This document shows positions 26,000 to 36,082 of a stretch of DNA of 64,000 nt, piece after piece. The position numbers were made by a program, and so were the translations under genes. Source of the stretch: PNNG01 sp964577055. Its GTDB lineage: Bacteria; Bacteroidota; Bacteroidia; UBA7662. The notes under the pieces were generated by a model. The model did no database searches. It was not told the DNA's origin and was given only the letters and a program-made list of their open reading frames with translations. Positions within the stretch are counted from its first letter, which is position 1, and each line of letters begins with the position of its first letter. Location of the stretch: positions 124,001-188,000 of the forward strand of contig CAZNWC010000003.1 in NCBI GenBank assembly GCA_964577055.1. Reading direction: 5' to 3'.

Positions 26000-26033
26000 T
26001 TGTCACGGCGACAAACCAAAGTATGTATTTTTG
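26000..26033 (+). promoter_or_regulatory. promoter upstream of the 97-residue protein gene
   Basis: TTG at 26000-26002, then TATTTTTG at 26026-26033, matching TTG-N17-23-TAnnTTTG. The next ATG is at 26110. The rest of the 233-base spacer 25877-26109 shows no gene. Confidence 0.5.
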
Positions 26034-26109
26034 CGTACTAATGAGTGAAAAATTAAACTAACTGAACGAAAAATTACAGTCGTCAAAGTTTGGTTTAACT
26101 CGACGTGAT

Positions 26110-26403
26110 ATGCGCAAGAAGGGAATCATTTACATCTGGTGGCAATACCTCATTGCCCGTTTTGGCAATACGATTGATCGAAAAATGCCGGTACAAGAAG
26201 CCGTGGCAACCCGCAGGCTTGATGCATTGCCTGAACTGAGACAATTGTCGGAGGCCGATTTGAAAAATTTGGTCATGGACATCCGGGGTGCGGCACGCGA
26301 CTATTATTTCAAGGGAAACGTACCTGCCTATTATCATCCGGTGCTAGAAAAATACCGCCGCTCGGTACTTTACCACATTTTGTTTCAGCGCAATTTCGCC
26401 TGA
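26110..26403 (+). CDS. small protein of unknown function
   Basis: 97 residues, basic, no signal peptide. Text such as IIYIWWQYLIARFGNTIDRKMPVQEAVATRRLDALPELRQLSEADLKNLVMDIRGAARDYYFKGN does not match a family I know. ATG 26110, with a TAnnTTTG promoter about 77 bases before it. Its end is one base from the end of the PBP1A gene on the other strand, so the two transcripts converge with no spacer. Confidence 0.65.
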   Translation: MRKKGIIYIWWQYLIARFGNTIDRKMPVQEAVATRRLDALPELRQLSEADLKNLVMDIRGAARDYYFKGNVPAYYHPVLEKYRRSVLYHILFQRNFA

Positions 26404-26404
26404 T

Positions 26405-28801
26405 TTATTCTGAAATCACTTCCTCAGGAACGGTCATGATGGGCTCCATGCCCTCTATGATTATCGAGTCGCGTTCTACGCGTGGCAATACGGTAAGGCA
26501 ATTCCAGGGTTTTTGTACCACACCCTCTCTAGGAGCCGGGAATTTACCTGGTGTAAGCACATCTTCATAGGCAAGTTCTAAAAAACGGCCCACTAAGGGC
26601 AAGGCGGTCTTGCTACCTTCGCCGGTTTGTGAATTGCGGAAGTGAATCCGCCTTTGGTCGGCACCTACCCAACAACCTACCACCAAATCTTTCACCACCC
26701 CCATGAACCAGCCATCGGAATAGTTTTGCGAGGTGCCGGTTTTTCCGCCCACCTGGTTGTAGTTCTTAAAAGCACCAGGCCATTCCCACAGCGCACGGGT
26801 GGTTCCACCCGGTTCCTCAATGCCGCCACGCAACATATAGGTCATCAAAAAGGCGGTTTCTTCGCTGATGGCCTTCCGCCTTTCGGGATTGTAGGCAAAG
26901 AGCAAATTGCCTTTGCGGTCGTATACCTTGCTCACAAAGTGGGGCTCAATCCATTCGCCTCGGTTCATGAAAACGGCATAGGCACCTACCATATCAAACA
27001 ATGATACATCGCTCGACCCTAAGCCCAAGGCTGGCAAAGGCTCGAGGTAGCTGCTGATGCCCATTTTTTTGGCCGTTGCAGCCACCGCCTCAGCACCTAC
27101 CCGCTCGGTCAACTTTGCCGCAATGGTGTTGATCGACTTGGCCATCGCCCGGCGCAAAGTGTACTCGTCGTAGCTGAATTGCCAGTCGGCATTGCGGGGT
27201 GCCCATTCCTTGGTTTCGCCATTTTCTTGGTACACTACTTTTACGGGACTGTCCACTTCTTTGTCGCAGGGCCCCAAGCCTTTTTCGAATGCCGTGGCAT
27301 ACACAAAAGGCTTAAATGTAGAGCCGGGTTGCCGACTCATTTGTTTGACGTGGTCGTATTTGTAATGACTGAAATTGATGCCGCCCACCCACATCTTGAT
27401 CTGCCCGCTGAACGGGTCAATGGCCATGAGGCCACACTGTAAGATGGCCAGTTCGTGCTTGAGTGAATCGAGGGGGGTGAAGATTCCTTTTTTATCGCCA
27501 TCCCATTCAAACAGCTCCATTTCGCGCGGGGTGTTGAAGCCCTCCATGATTTGGGCATGCGATTGTCCGGCACTTTTTCCGGCTTTGTAACGCTCGGTTT
27601 TTACCAAGATGCTGTTGAACCAAACACTGTCTTCTTTGCCCGCTGCATCGGTCCACGGCACTTGCCCTTGCCAATGCTGGTTGAAGCGTTTTTGCAACAA
27701 GCGCATGCTTTTGCCTACAGCCGATTCGCCATGTACCTGCAGCCGGCTATCGAGTGTAGTTTCGATCCGCAAACCACTGGTGTAGATGTTGTAGCGGTCG
27801 CCGTAGTTTTTCTTCAGATAGTCGCGCAGCCATTTGGCCAATTCTGACCTGAAATAAGGAGCAAGGCCATCGGTTACCTCTTCCTCCTTGTATTTGAGGA
27901 CGATGGGGCTGTTTTTGAGCTTTTCGGCCGTTTTTTCGGAAATGATTTTGCTTTGCACCATCAAATCCATCACCAAATTACGCCTGCGTGTGGCGTTTTT
28001 CGGATTCGAAACTGGATTGTAGTAGGTAGGGGCCTTGAGCATGCCTACCAATACCGCACATTCTTGGGGATTGAGCCGCAACGGGGTGGTATTAAAATAG
28101 GTTTTGGCGGCACTTTTGATGCCAAAGCTGTTGCGCCCAAAATCGACGGTGTTGAGGTATAGCGCCAAAATTTCTTCCTTGCTGAAGAAAAGTTCGAGCT
28201 TCAGCGCGGTCACCCATTCTTTGCCCTTGGCCAACACCACCTTTAGTCCGGGGATGTAGCCAAACAGGCCTTTGCTGTCGGTGCGGGTTTTGAACAGGTT
28301 TTTGGCCAATTGTTGGGTAATGGTACTGGCACCCCTTGCATTGCCTTTGGCGGCGTCGGCTAGGGCAGCACCTATGGCTTGCACATCGATGCCGGCATGC
28401 TGGTAAAAACGAATGTCTTCCACAGCAATGAGTGTGCGGATCATGGTGGGACTGATGGAGTCGTAGGGCACCGGACTCCGGTTTTCGGTATAATACTTGC
28501 CCAGCAATTTGCCGTCGGCCGAATAAATTTCGGAGGCCTGACTCATTTCGGCTTCACGCACTTCGCGCATGCCGGGCATAGGCCCGAACAACCACAAAAA
28601 GTTGATTTCCAATGCCAGCAGACCAAGCAGCAACAGCAAGCTGAAGCTGTAGAACCAACTGCCCAGCTTGCCCGCCCAGCTGCGCTTTTTGTAGCCTTTG
28701 CGGTTCCAAATGGCAGGTGTGGAAATGAATCGCCAAGCCGCAAGCAAGTGTTGGGGCACGCGATGTAAAAAGGATAGAAGGGGATGCCGTTTGGCTTTCA
28801 T
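26405..28801 (-). CDS. mrcA: penicillin-binding protein 1A (bifunctional transglycosylase/transpeptidase)
   Basis: 798 residues. One N-terminal membrane helix (about 51-72), GT51 transglycosylase domain with IAVEDIRFYQHAGID (catalytic Glu128) and RGASTITQQLAKNLF (156-170), then the transpeptidase domain with Ser494-Thr-Phe-Lys497, Ser556-Ile-Asn and Lys687-Thr-Gly. It polymerises and crosslinks peptidoglycan at the inner membrane. All catalytic residues present. The CarboxypepD_reg-like gene upstream ends 15 bases away on the same strand, so the two are likely one transcript. Confidence 0.96.
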   Translation of the reverse strand: MKAKRHPLLSFLHRVPQHLLAAWRFISTPAIWNRKGYKKRSWAGKLGSWFYSFSLLLLLGLLALEINFLWLFGPMPGMREVREAEMSQASEIYSADGKLLGKYYTENRSPVPYDSISPTMIRTLIAVEDIRFYQHAGIDVQAIGAALADAAKGNARGASTITQQLAKNLFKTRTDSKGLFGYIPGLKVVLAKGKEWVTALKLELFFSKEEILALYLNTVDFGRNSFGIKSAAKTYFNTTPLRLNPQECAVLVGMLKAPTYYNPVSNPKNATRRRNLVMDLMVQSKIISEKTAEKLKNSPIVLKYKEEEVTDGLAPYFRSELAKWLRDYLKKNYGDRYNIYTSGLRIETTLDSRLQVHGESAVGKSMRLLQKRFNQHWQGQVPWTDAAGKEDSVWFNSILVKTERYKAGKSAGQSHAQIMEGFNTPREMELFEWDGDKKGIFTPLDSLKHELAILQCGLMAIDPFSGQIKMWVGGINFSHYKYDHVKQMSRQPGSTFKPFVYATAFEKGLGPCDKEVDSPVKVVYQENGETKEWAPRNADWQFSYDEYTLRRAMAKSINTIAAKLTERVGAEAVAATAKKMGISSYLEPLPALGLGSSDVSLFDMVGAYAVFMNRGEWIEPHFVSKVYDRKGNLLFAYNPERRKAISEETAFLMTYMLRGGIEEPGGTTRALWEWPGAFKNYNQVGGKTGTSQNYSDGWFMGVVKDLVVGCWVGADQRRIHFRNSQTGEGSKTALPLVGRFLELAYEDVLTPGKFPAPREGVVQKPWNCLTVLPRVERDSIIIEGMEPIMTVPEEVISE

Positions 28802-28815
28802 GCCGGTGTGTGCTG

Positions 28816-29490
28816 CTATTTGCGCTTAAAATCGCCCCGCTTGATGGCCTTCACAAACTCAGCCCACGCCAGTGGATTGAGCAGGGTAGAAGGGATAGGG
28901 ATGGCGTTGGGACCACCCAATTGGTGGAAGTTTTGTTGCCCTCCTGCATAATAGGTCTGGGCAATGGTTTTTTGCATGTACAACCGCTGGTTTTCGCTGG
29001 CGTCCATGGTCATGGCACTGGCCAGTTGCGACAACAACTCAGCTTCGAGGTTTTTGGCAGCCCGCGAATACGCATCGTCTTGCAGTTCTAGCGCCAAAAA
29101 CTCGCGTTTGAAAGCTTCTTTGCTGGGCCATGGATAAATGACCGCCATGGGCAAGGAAATGGTATCGCGACTGAGCGGCATGAGCACGGTAAACAGCTCG
29201 TTGGCCACTACCCCTTTGTCGATGACCATGGAGGATGGCTTATAACCTACGCCGCTAAAAACCACGGTATCCCCTTCGAGGGCTACAAACGAAAAAAAGC
29301 CGCGGCTGTCGCTGATGGTGCCTTTGAAGCGGTTTTTCACGAGCACCGTTACAAAGGGCACAATGCCCAGGCTGTCGTCGCTCACGGTGAGTCCCGACAA
29401 TTGCACGGCTACTTTTTCGGAACGCTCCTGTGCCCACACGGCTGAAACCATGCAGCTCACAAACAAACAAAAGAGAACGGCTTTTTTCAC
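28816..29490 (-). CDS. secreted CarboxypepD_reg-like domain protein
   Basis: 224 residues from GTG 29490, which gives a proper signal peptide (KKAVLFCLFVSCMVSAVWAQ); a longer frame to 29544 has no such sequence. Then a carboxypeptidase-like regulatory beta sandwich (LSGLTVSDDSLGIVPFVTVLVKNRFKGTISDSRGFFSFVALEGDTVVFSGVGY), followed by a conserved helical part (WPSKEAFKREFLALEL...) seen in Bacteroidota proteins of unknown role. Likely anchored at or near the outer membrane. Directly upstream of PBP1A. Confidence 0.8.
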   Translation of the reverse strand: MKKAVLFCLFVSCMVSAVWAQERSEKVAVQLSGLTVSDDSLGIVPFVTVLVKNRFKGTISDSRGFFSFVALEGDTVVFSGVGYKPSSMVIDKGVVANELFTVLMPLSRDTISLPMAVIYPWPSKEAFKREFLALELQDDAYSRAAKNLEAELLSQLASAMTMDASENQRLYMQKTIAQTYYAGGQQNFHQLGGPNAIPIPSTLLNPLAWAEFVKAIKRGDFKRK

Positions 29491-29835
29491 TGCTTCAAAG
29501 ATAAGTGATGGCTTGATTGATTGTGTGTTAAAACGTATAAGCAAGCACTTAGGTTGCGTCGCGTCGTTCTTTTCTTTTCTCTGCTCAGGCAGAAGGGGGT
29601 GCTATCTGCAACGCTCGGGCTTGCTCGAAAACATGCCTATACTTTGGGATGTGCAGCCATGCGCGCTTGGACACAGCCTTCAAAAATGGATGAAAATGCC
29701 GATTTTGCCTTTATTGACAAAAGATGTCACAGCACTTTGCGTAGTTTGTGCAAAAGATTGCGGAAAACACGAAAACATCCTGCCGCATTATGTGTGTAAA
29801 TTAGAGTCCTCCAAGGAAGAAGAAAAACAAGCAGT
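29491..29835. other. 345-bp spacer between divergent genes
   Basis: Divergent region before recA (+) and the CarboxypepD_reg gene (-). No gene supported. A weak recA promoter may be TTG at 29714 with TAGTTTG at 29742, one base short of the TAnnTTTG pattern. No LexA/SOS box recognised. Confidence 0.4.
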
Positions 29836-30861
29836 ATGAATACACAACAAGAAAAACTGAAAGCCCTGCAACTCACGCTCGACAAGCTCGAAAAATCGTA
29901 TGGCAAGGGCGTGGTCATGAAGATGGGCGATGCCCGTGTGGTCAACGTTGACGTGATTCCCACCGGCTCACTCGGCCTCGACATTGCCCTCGGCATTGGC
30001 GGTTTTCCGCGTGGCCGGGTAGTAGAAATTTACGGTCCTGAATCGTCGGGTAAAACCACCATCGCCCTGCATGCCATTGCCGAAGCGCAAAAGAAGGGCG
30101 GACTGGCCGCTTTTGTGGATGCGGAACACGCTTTCGACAAAGCCTACGCCGAAAACCTGGGCATCGATACCGAAAACCTGCTCATTTCGCAGCCCGACAA
30201 TGGTGAACAAGCCCTCGAAATTGCCGACAACCTCATCCGCTCAGGCGCCATCGATATCATTGTGATCGACTCGGTAGCTGCCCTCGTGCCCAAGGCCGAA
30301 ATTGAAGGCGAGATGGGCGATTCGAGCATGGGTTTGCAAGCCCGCCTCATGTCGCAAGCCCTGCGGAAACTCACCGGTAGCATCAACAAAACCGGTTGTG
30401 TGTGCATTTTCATCAACCAGCTCCGCGAAAAAATCGGGGTGATGTTCGGTAACCCCGAAACCACCACCGGGGGTAATGCGCTCAAATTTTACGCCTCTAT
30501 CCGCCTCGACATCCGCCGCATTGGGCAGCTCAAAGACGGCCTCGATGTAACGGGCAACCGCGTGCGCATGAAAGTGGTGAAAAACAAGGTGGCCCCACCT
30601 TTCCGCCAATGCGAATTCGACATTGTATACGGCGAAGGCGTGTCGAAAGAAGGAGAGATTGTGGATTTGGGCAGCGAGCTCAACATCGTGAAAAAGAGTG
30701 GTTCGTGGTATTCGTACGGCGAAACCAAATTGGGTCAGGGCCGCGATGCGGTGAAGCAATTGCTGTGCGACAATCCCGATTTGGCCGAGGAAATCGAGCT
30801 CAAAATCAAAGAACACATGAAGGTGAAGCTGGCCAACGCTCCCGTTAGCGAGGAAGCCTGA
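29836..30861 (+). CDS. recA: recombinase RecA
   Basis: 341 residues, close to the usual length. Pairs homologous DNA strands during recombinational repair. Walker A GPESSGKT at 67-74, Walker B IDIIVIDSVAALVP, L2 loop region GVMFGNPETTTGGNALKFYASIRLDIRR and the C-terminal ELKIKEHMK. Start ATG 29836. The stop overlaps the start of the patatin gene by one base (TGATG), so the two are co-transcribed. Confidence 0.99.
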   Translation: MNTQQEKLKALQLTLDKLEKSYGKGVVMKMGDARVVNVDVIPTGSLGLDIALGIGGFPRGRVVEIYGPESSGKTTIALHAIAEAQKKGGLAAFVDAEHAFDKAYAENLGIDTENLLISQPDNGEQALEIADNLIRSGAIDIIVIDSVAALVPKAEIEGEMGDSSMGLQARLMSQALRKLTGSINKTGCVCIFINQLREKIGVMFGNPETTTGGNALKFYASIRLDIRRIGQLKDGLDVTGNRVRMKVVKNKVAPPFRQCEFDIVYGEGVSKEGEIVDLGSELNIVKKSGSWYSYGETKLGQGRDAVKQLLCDNPDLAEEIELKIKEHMKVKLANAPVSEEA

Positions 30862-31640
30862 TGCACCCCAAACCATTTGCCACCGGCCTCGTATTGTCGG
30901 GGGGTGCAGCCAAAGGCTACGCCCACCTGGGGGTGCTTACTGCCCTGTACGAGGCCGGTTGGCAATTTGATGCCTTGGCCGGCAGCAGTGTGGGTGCCAT
31001 CATCGGCGCCTTGTTGGCCGACGGCAGGCACCCGGCCGAAATCCGCGAAATTTTCGACAAAGAAAAAAACTTCAGTCTCGTGAAGTTCAAATGGAAGGCC
31101 CCCGGTCTCCTGGGTTCAGGCGGTTTGCGGGCCGCCATCAAACGCCACCTGCGGGCGAAAAATTTTGATGAATTGCAAACGCCCCTGTGGGTGGCTGCCA
31201 CCGATTTGGGCAATGGCAGCACCCGCTATTTCCACGAGGGCGAAATACTCACCCCCCTGCTGGCTTCGAGCGCCATACCCCTGTTGTTTGAACCAGTACG
31301 TTACCTCAACCGACAGTTTGTGGATGGCGGCCTTACCGACAACCTGCCTGTAAACGCCCTATTGCCCCATTGCCAGCAAATCATGGGGGTAAATGTAAAT
31401 CCCGTTGGAGAAACAGCAGAAGTAAACAGTTGGATGGAGGGCATTGAAAGGGTGCTCAACATTGCCATTCACAACAACGTGGCCCCAAACCTACCACAAC
31501 TTGCTTGGTACATAGAGCCCGAAGAAATGGTGCATTTCCACCTTTTTTCGCTCGACAAAGGCACCGAAATGTACGACATCGGCTACCGCGCCGCCCAGCG
31601 AGCCTTAGAGCAGCTTCCGCCTGTTCAAACGATTGCCTAA
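30861..31640 (+). CDS. patatin-like phospholipase family protein
   Basis: 259 residues, no signal peptide. The oxyanion loop LSGGAAKGYAHLGVL (12-26), nucleophile elbow GSSVG with Ser43, and VDGGLTDNLP with the catalytic Asp are all present. Patatin-like enzymes are Ser-Asp dyad lipid acyl hydrolases. Coupled to recA by a one-base overlap and convergent by four bases with the T9SS type B gene on the other strand. Confidence 0.93.
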   Translation: MHPKPFATGLVLSGGAAKGYAHLGVLTALYEAGWQFDALAGSSVGAIIGALLADGRHPAEIREIFDKEKNFSLVKFKWKAPGLLGSGGLRAAIKRHLRAKNFDELQTPLWVAATDLGNGSTRYFHEGEILTPLLASSAIPLLFEPVRYLNRQFVDGGLTDNLPVNALLPHCQQIMGVNVNPVGETAEVNSWMEGIERVLNIAIHNNVAPNLPQLAWYIEPEEMVHFHLFSLDKGTEMYDIGYRAAQRALEQLPPVQTIA

Positions 31641-34579
31641 TACAGCACTTTGATCGGAAAGTCGCGCTGCACCAAGCGGTTGTCGCAGAAACGTGCTTCC
31701 ATGCGGAGGATGTAATCGCCGGCAGCAACCTGGCCGCCGCCTTCAAATTCACCACCCCAGCCGCGCAGTTGGTTGGTGGTACTATACACCTGTTGCCCCC
31801 AGCGATTAAACACACGCAGCAAATAGTCGGTATAATCGGTGCCGGGCAGCGAAACCCGGTCGTTGAGGCCGTCGCCATTGGGGGTGATGACATTCGGGAT
31901 TTCCCCAAAACAAGTAATGAGTACCAGGTTTACTGAGTCGGTGGCCGTACAACCATTGTCATCGGTGAGGGTGAGGCTATAGGTACCCGAGCTTGTGGGT
32001 GTAATGGTGGCATCGCTGCTGCTGGCCCCCGAACCCGACCACTGATAACTTGCGCCAGCTACATTGGCACGCAAAACGTAGCCATCTTCTACACACAAAC
32101 AGCTGTCGTTGGGCAGTTGTAAGACCGGCGGAGCTACTACGGTAATCGTTCGGGTAAGTGTGTCAAACCCATTGCAGGCCACGGGCGAGCTGATGCGCAA
32201 GCGGATGGTATAGGTACCGGGGGTGGTGAAATTGAAAATGGGTTGCTGCAGGTTGCTGGTATCACCGGTGCTTACTTCCCAAAACCAGCTGGTATTGCTC
32301 ACCGTGCGGCTGTAGTCTTCCATTTGCAAGCTCAGCGGGGCACACCAGCTGGGCGGTTGGGTCCAGCCAAAACGCGCTCCCAAGCCACTTTCGAGCTCAA
32401 AAGCCAATTTGATGGCGGCATTGTTGCAGTTGGCACTGCCATTGGAATCGGCATAAGCGTTGGGCGTTACCGGCAAGTCGTTGTTGCTGCTGCAATTAAA
32501 GCAAATGGCACAGCCAGCGCAGATGGCTTGGTACATCACCCCCCGCTTGTCGAAGCGGCTGGTGCCCCCATCCACGTGTTCGCGGCTAACCCCGCCACCA
32601 AAAAAGGTCGAATACTGCAGGGTAAGCATCCCCGGTGAATAGGCAGCGAGGTAAAAATCATACCCGTTGCTGCTGGTTTGGAAGGCATTGTTGGTGAGGG
32701 CAAAATTGGTAGGACCTGGAAAGCCATTACCAGTCAAGTTGCCTGTCCAGCCCGACACATAAATGTTCTGGCACAAATCAACCACAAAAGCCGAAAGGCT
32801 GAGTTCGGGAAGTCCGGTCCGGGCGCCATAGCGGCCCAACCAGCGTAGGGTGCCCAGTTGCGCACTAAAGCAACCTATGTATTGTCCCGACCGCGGGTCG
32901 TTGTAATTGGTGCCTACGGTGACGATGTTACTGTCGGTTTGACCGTTCACGTACACATCGCCCACCCCATCGATGTCGATGAAAAACAACTGATCATAAC
33001 CCGCCGAACCCAAAAACGTACCGCTGATGCCTTGTCCGGTAGCTGCCTCAAAACGCGCCACCATGCCGTCGACCCCGCCGGCATTGCTGGTTTGGTAGCC
33101 AAAACCTGGCAAAGTAAAGCTGCTGGCTGTGCCTCCGGCTACCACCACCTCACCTCCGCTGCCTTGTTTTACGCTGTAGAGCGCATCTGCTCCGCTGCCA
33201 CCCAGGTAAGTCGCCCAAAGGCGTTGCCCCAGGTTGTTGCTGAGCCGCAACACCAAGCCATCGGTAGTTCCTCCTCCGTAAGTTGCCTGAAACACCCCGG
33301 GAGTGGCCAAATTGCTGCTTCCGGCCATGCTGGCCACCAAAACATCGCCATTGCCAGCCAAAAACACATCGCCGCGAAATTCATCGGCGAAGGTATTGCG
33401 CAGGTTGGGGGCTAAATTGAGGCCGTCGTTGTCGGTGCCACCGTAATAGGTGCCGCCGAGCAGCTGGCTTCCGTCGCCACTGAGTTTGCTCACAAACAGG
33501 TCGTAACCGCCGTTGTGCGAGGTGTCGTAGCCAAAGGGAGCGGTTGGAAAATTGGTGGAGTTGGTGCTGCCCATTACATACAATTCGCCCAAGCTGTTGG
33601 CCACCAGGCTGTGCGGGTGTTCTATGCGATTGCCACCTAAAAAGGTAGCGTAAAGCAGTTGGTCGCCGGTAGGGTTGAACTTCAGGATGCCGATGTCGAT
33701 GCGCAATCGGTTGTTCGTGTCGAAGCTGTTGCCGGCAAAGCTCAGCTGGTAGGCCCCGGTGGTAACGGGATAGTTGGGCCCAAACACAGTTCCGGCGGTG
33801 TACATATTGGCACCTTCGTCGGAGCAAGCGGTATAACCAAAATTATCGCTTTGCGAACCCGAATAGGTGCTGAATACCAAGGTAGGGTCGATGACCAGGG
33901 GCAAACTGCGGTCGTAGCCCTTGGGCAGTTCAAAACGCAGGATGCCATTTTGCAGCACAAATCGGCAGGCCACCGAACGTTTTTCGTTGCCATCTATTTG
34001 ATAGGCCATGGGCGCAGCATCGGTGTATTTGCCCAGGCGGGTGGTAAGTTCAAGCTGGCCATTCACCAGGCGCATGGCATCGGCACCTGTGTAACGCAAG
34101 GCAATGCGGCTGGGATCGGCACCCGGGGCCACCATAAAATCGTATTTCAGCTGGTTGTTTTCGCTTTTCCAAACCAGGTCGATGCCCGCATACAGGCTTC
34201 GGTACACAATGCTGGCCGCTGGTTGTACCGTTGTGCGCACCTTGCCCATCAAATAATGGTGCGGGGCTCCCTTGCCTTTTTCGAGGATTTCGGGTTGCAC
34301 CTCGCTGCGCGCACCCGGAAAATCGAGCGCCAAGCCGTGCAGCGTGAAGGTGGTTTCGTGCAGCTTTCGGTTGTGGTGGGCTTCGTGCCAGGCTTGTCCA
34401 TCGGCCAGGGCCATGCGCACCCCGCTTTTTTCAAAAAACAAACTGGCACCACCCGATTGGGCTTCGAAGCGGTGCGGACCGCTGAATTGACCCTTGTTTT
34501 CAATGAAGGCAACCGGGGGGCGATAGGCCTCGGCTTGCAAAGCCACGCAAATGCACAGCGCAAAAAACTTCCAACGCAT
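31637..34579 (-). CDS. secreted SBBP/PKD protein with T9SS type B (gliding motility-associated) C-terminus
   Basis: 980 residues. Signal peptide (MRWKFFALCICVALQAEA), N-terminal domain of the DUF7948 type (PPVAFIENKGQFSG...), then several SBBP-type beta-propeller repeats (TFLGGNRIEHPHSLVANSLGELYVMGST, YYGGTDNDG, TYLGGSGADALYSVKQGSGGEVVVAGGT, STFFGG), a PKD-like domain (about 740-810), an Ig-like part, and the type B sorting domain IPNVITPNGDGLNDRV...LRVFNRWGQQVYST. Exported by T9SS and displayed on or released from the surface; may take part in adhesion. Its 3' end overlaps the patatin gene end by four bases. Confidence 0.92.
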   Translation of the reverse strand: MRWKFFALCICVALQAEAYRPPVAFIENKGQFSGPHRFEAQSGGASLFFEKSGVRMALADGQAWHEAHHNRKLHETTFTLHGLALDFPGARSEVQPEILEKGKGAPHHYLMGKVRTTVQPAASIVYRSLYAGIDLVWKSENNQLKYDFMVAPGADPSRIALRYTGADAMRLVNGQLELTTRLGKYTDAAPMAYQIDGNEKRSVACRFVLQNGILRFELPKGYDRSLPLVIDPTLVFSTYSGSQSDNFGYTACSDEGANMYTAGTVFGPNYPVTTGAYQLSFAGNSFDTNNRLRIDIGILKFNPTGDQLLYATFLGGNRIEHPHSLVANSLGELYVMGSTNSTNFPTAPFGYDTSHNGGYDLFVSKLSGDGSQLLGGTYYGGTDNDGLNLAPNLRNTFADEFRGDVFLAGNGDVLVASMAGSSNLATPGVFQATYGGGTTDGLVLRLSNNLGQRLWATYLGGSGADALYSVKQGSGGEVVVAGGTASSFTLPGFGYQTSNAGGVDGMVARFEAATGQGISGTFLGSAGYDQLFFIDIDGVGDVYVNGQTDSNIVTVGTNYNDPRSGQYIGCFSAQLGTLRWLGRYGARTGLPELSLSAFVVDLCQNIYVSGWTGNLTGNGFPGPTNFALTNNAFQTSSNGYDFYLAAYSPGMLTLQYSTFFGGGVSREHVDGGTSRFDKRGVMYQAICAGCAICFNCSSNNDLPVTPNAYADSNGSANCNNAAIKLAFELESGLGARFGWTQPPSWCAPLSLQMEDYSRTVSNTSWFWEVSTGDTSNLQQPIFNFTTPGTYTIRLRISSPVACNGFDTLTRTITVVAPPVLQLPNDSCLCVEDGYVLRANVAGASYQWSGSGASSSDATITPTSSGTYSLTLTDDNGCTATDSVNLVLITCFGEIPNVITPNGDGLNDRVSLPGTDYTDYLLRVFNRWGQQVYSTTNQLRGWGGEFEGGGQVAAGDYILRMEARFCDNRLVQRDFPIKVLY

Positions 34580-34681
34580 AGTGCAGCAATTTCGGAATTT
34601 TTGTGGAAGTAGCAGCCGGCAAGGAGGTTAAATGCGTTCCAGTGGTTTTGACCACCGGTTGCAGCATCGGCAAACACACCA

Positions 34682-36082
34682 TCATTCGCGTTGACCGGCA
34701 AAGCTGGGTGCTTGCAAAGAGGTGTTTTCATCCCCTTTTTGATACGGCAAATACGTGATGATGAGCTGAAACATCTCGTCGGTGCTGCGCATATTGCCGG
34801 CCGGCTCGCGCACTTCGATGGGTGGACTGAACGGATTGTTCGGATTATCGGCCGTATTGTCAAAGCTTCCCCACACTTCGATGGTGGTGCCTTGGGGCAG
34901 GTGCAGCATTTTGGGGAAGGTGTAGTTGTACTGCCAGCGGAAATCCCATTGTTTCAAGCGAATGAGCGGCAGGGTATCGCCATCGGGCAGCAAGGCATAC
35001 GCCCAAAACTCCTTGCCCAACAAATGCATGTGCGGATTGAGGGTGAGCACCGAAATGTCGGCCGGCAAGGTGTAACGTGTTTTGTGGCGGGTAATTTTGC
35101 CAGGGGGAATGACCAAAGGCGGTTCAATGGCACTCAGTCCGTTGGTGCCCAGCATCATCTCGCGTGTGGGCCGCTCGGGGGCTTTGGGCATGAAGTAGAG
35201 GTGCAGGCGCGGGCGGTCGACCGTATCCACCGGGCTGGCCCCGTAGTGGATGTCGCGGAACAAAAAGGCGCCCTTGCGGGTAAAAGTCCAGCCGCCCGCT
35301 CCTTCGGGATACATCACGGGCTGCATGCCGGGCAGGTAGTTCACCACAGAGGGTACCAGGGGCGGGTACGAATCGTCGGGCTCCAACAAATCGAGCAGCT
35401 TGTAGGCATCGTAATAGCCCAAAAGCGAGGGGTCTACCACCCGCAGTCCCTTAAAAACATTGCGCTGGCTGCCTGCAGCATAGCGAATGAGGTGGCCGTT
35501 CATGTGGTGCACCAGCCGTTTGTGGCCGGGTACATATTCTACTGCCCGCACAAAAGTATCGAAAGGAAGCTCAAAAGGCACTTTTACCACCCAAAAATGC
35601 TCTTTGTTGTTGCCCGGAATGCGGATGGGCTCGTCGAGCCACACCACCCAATCGGGTTGGCCCAACATGCTTTCTTCGGGATAAACAGGCGCTTGCGGTG
35701 CACGGGCCAAATCGCCGGGCAAAGCACCCTGTGCAGCCCATTTGGCCAACAGCGCAATGGCGGTATCGCTCAGCACGCGCTCCTCTAAAAACCGACTGTA
35801 GGTGGCATCGGCAGGCCAGGGGGGCATGTACCGGCTGCCCGTTACCGCTGCAATGAGCGAGGCACGAATCTGAGCCCCTTCGTAATCGAGCAGCGAAAAG
35901 GGGGCCGCTTGGTTCGGGCGGTGGCAGGGCGTACATTCCTTGAACAAAATGGGCGCTACATGCTCGGCCCAGGTAACGGTATCGGGCAAAGCGGCCGATA
36001 AATCAGCGGTTGGTTCGGTTGTTTTTTCGTTGCCACAAGCGGCCAGCACCAGCGCCAGTCCAAATACCCACACCTTTTGCAT
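34682..36082 (-). CDS. cytochrome c/copper monooxygenase-like lipoprotein
   Basis: 466 residues from ATG 36082, which overlaps the stop of the redoxin gene (TGATG); the start is a lipoprotein signal (MQKVWVFGLALVLAAC). A haem-binding site FKECTPCHRPNQAAPFSL follows at about 50-67. The rest is beta-rich and resembles the ascorbate-dependent type II copper monooxygenase fold: HHMNGHLIRY and NPHMHLLGKEFWAYALLPDG hold His/Met clusters suited for copper. Probably a periplasmic or outer-membrane redox protein; substrate unknown. The redoxin-cytochrome c pairing is seen in other bacteria, but I cannot name the pathway. Confidence 0.75.
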   Translation of the reverse strand: MQKVWVFGLALVLAACGNEKTTEPTADLSAALPDTVTWAEHVAPILFKECTPCHRPNQAAPFSLLDYEGAQIRASLIAAVTGSRYMPPWPADATYSRFLEERVLSDTAIALLAKWAAQGALPGDLARAPQAPVYPEESMLGQPDWVVWLDEPIRIPGNNKEHFWVVKVPFELPFDTFVRAVEYVPGHKRLVHHMNGHLIRYAAGSQRNVFKGLRVVDPSLLGYYDAYKLLDLLEPDDSYPPLVPSVVNYLPGMQPVMYPEGAGGWTFTRKGAFLFRDIHYGASPVDTVDRPRLHLYFMPKAPERPTREMMLGTNGLSAIEPPLVIPPGKITRHKTRYTLPADISVLTLNPHMHLLGKEFWAYALLPDGDTLPLIRLKQWDFRWQYNYTFPKMLHLPQGTTIEVWGSFDNTADNPNNPFSPPIEVREPAGNMRSTDEMFQLIITYLPYQKGDENTSLQAPSFAGQRE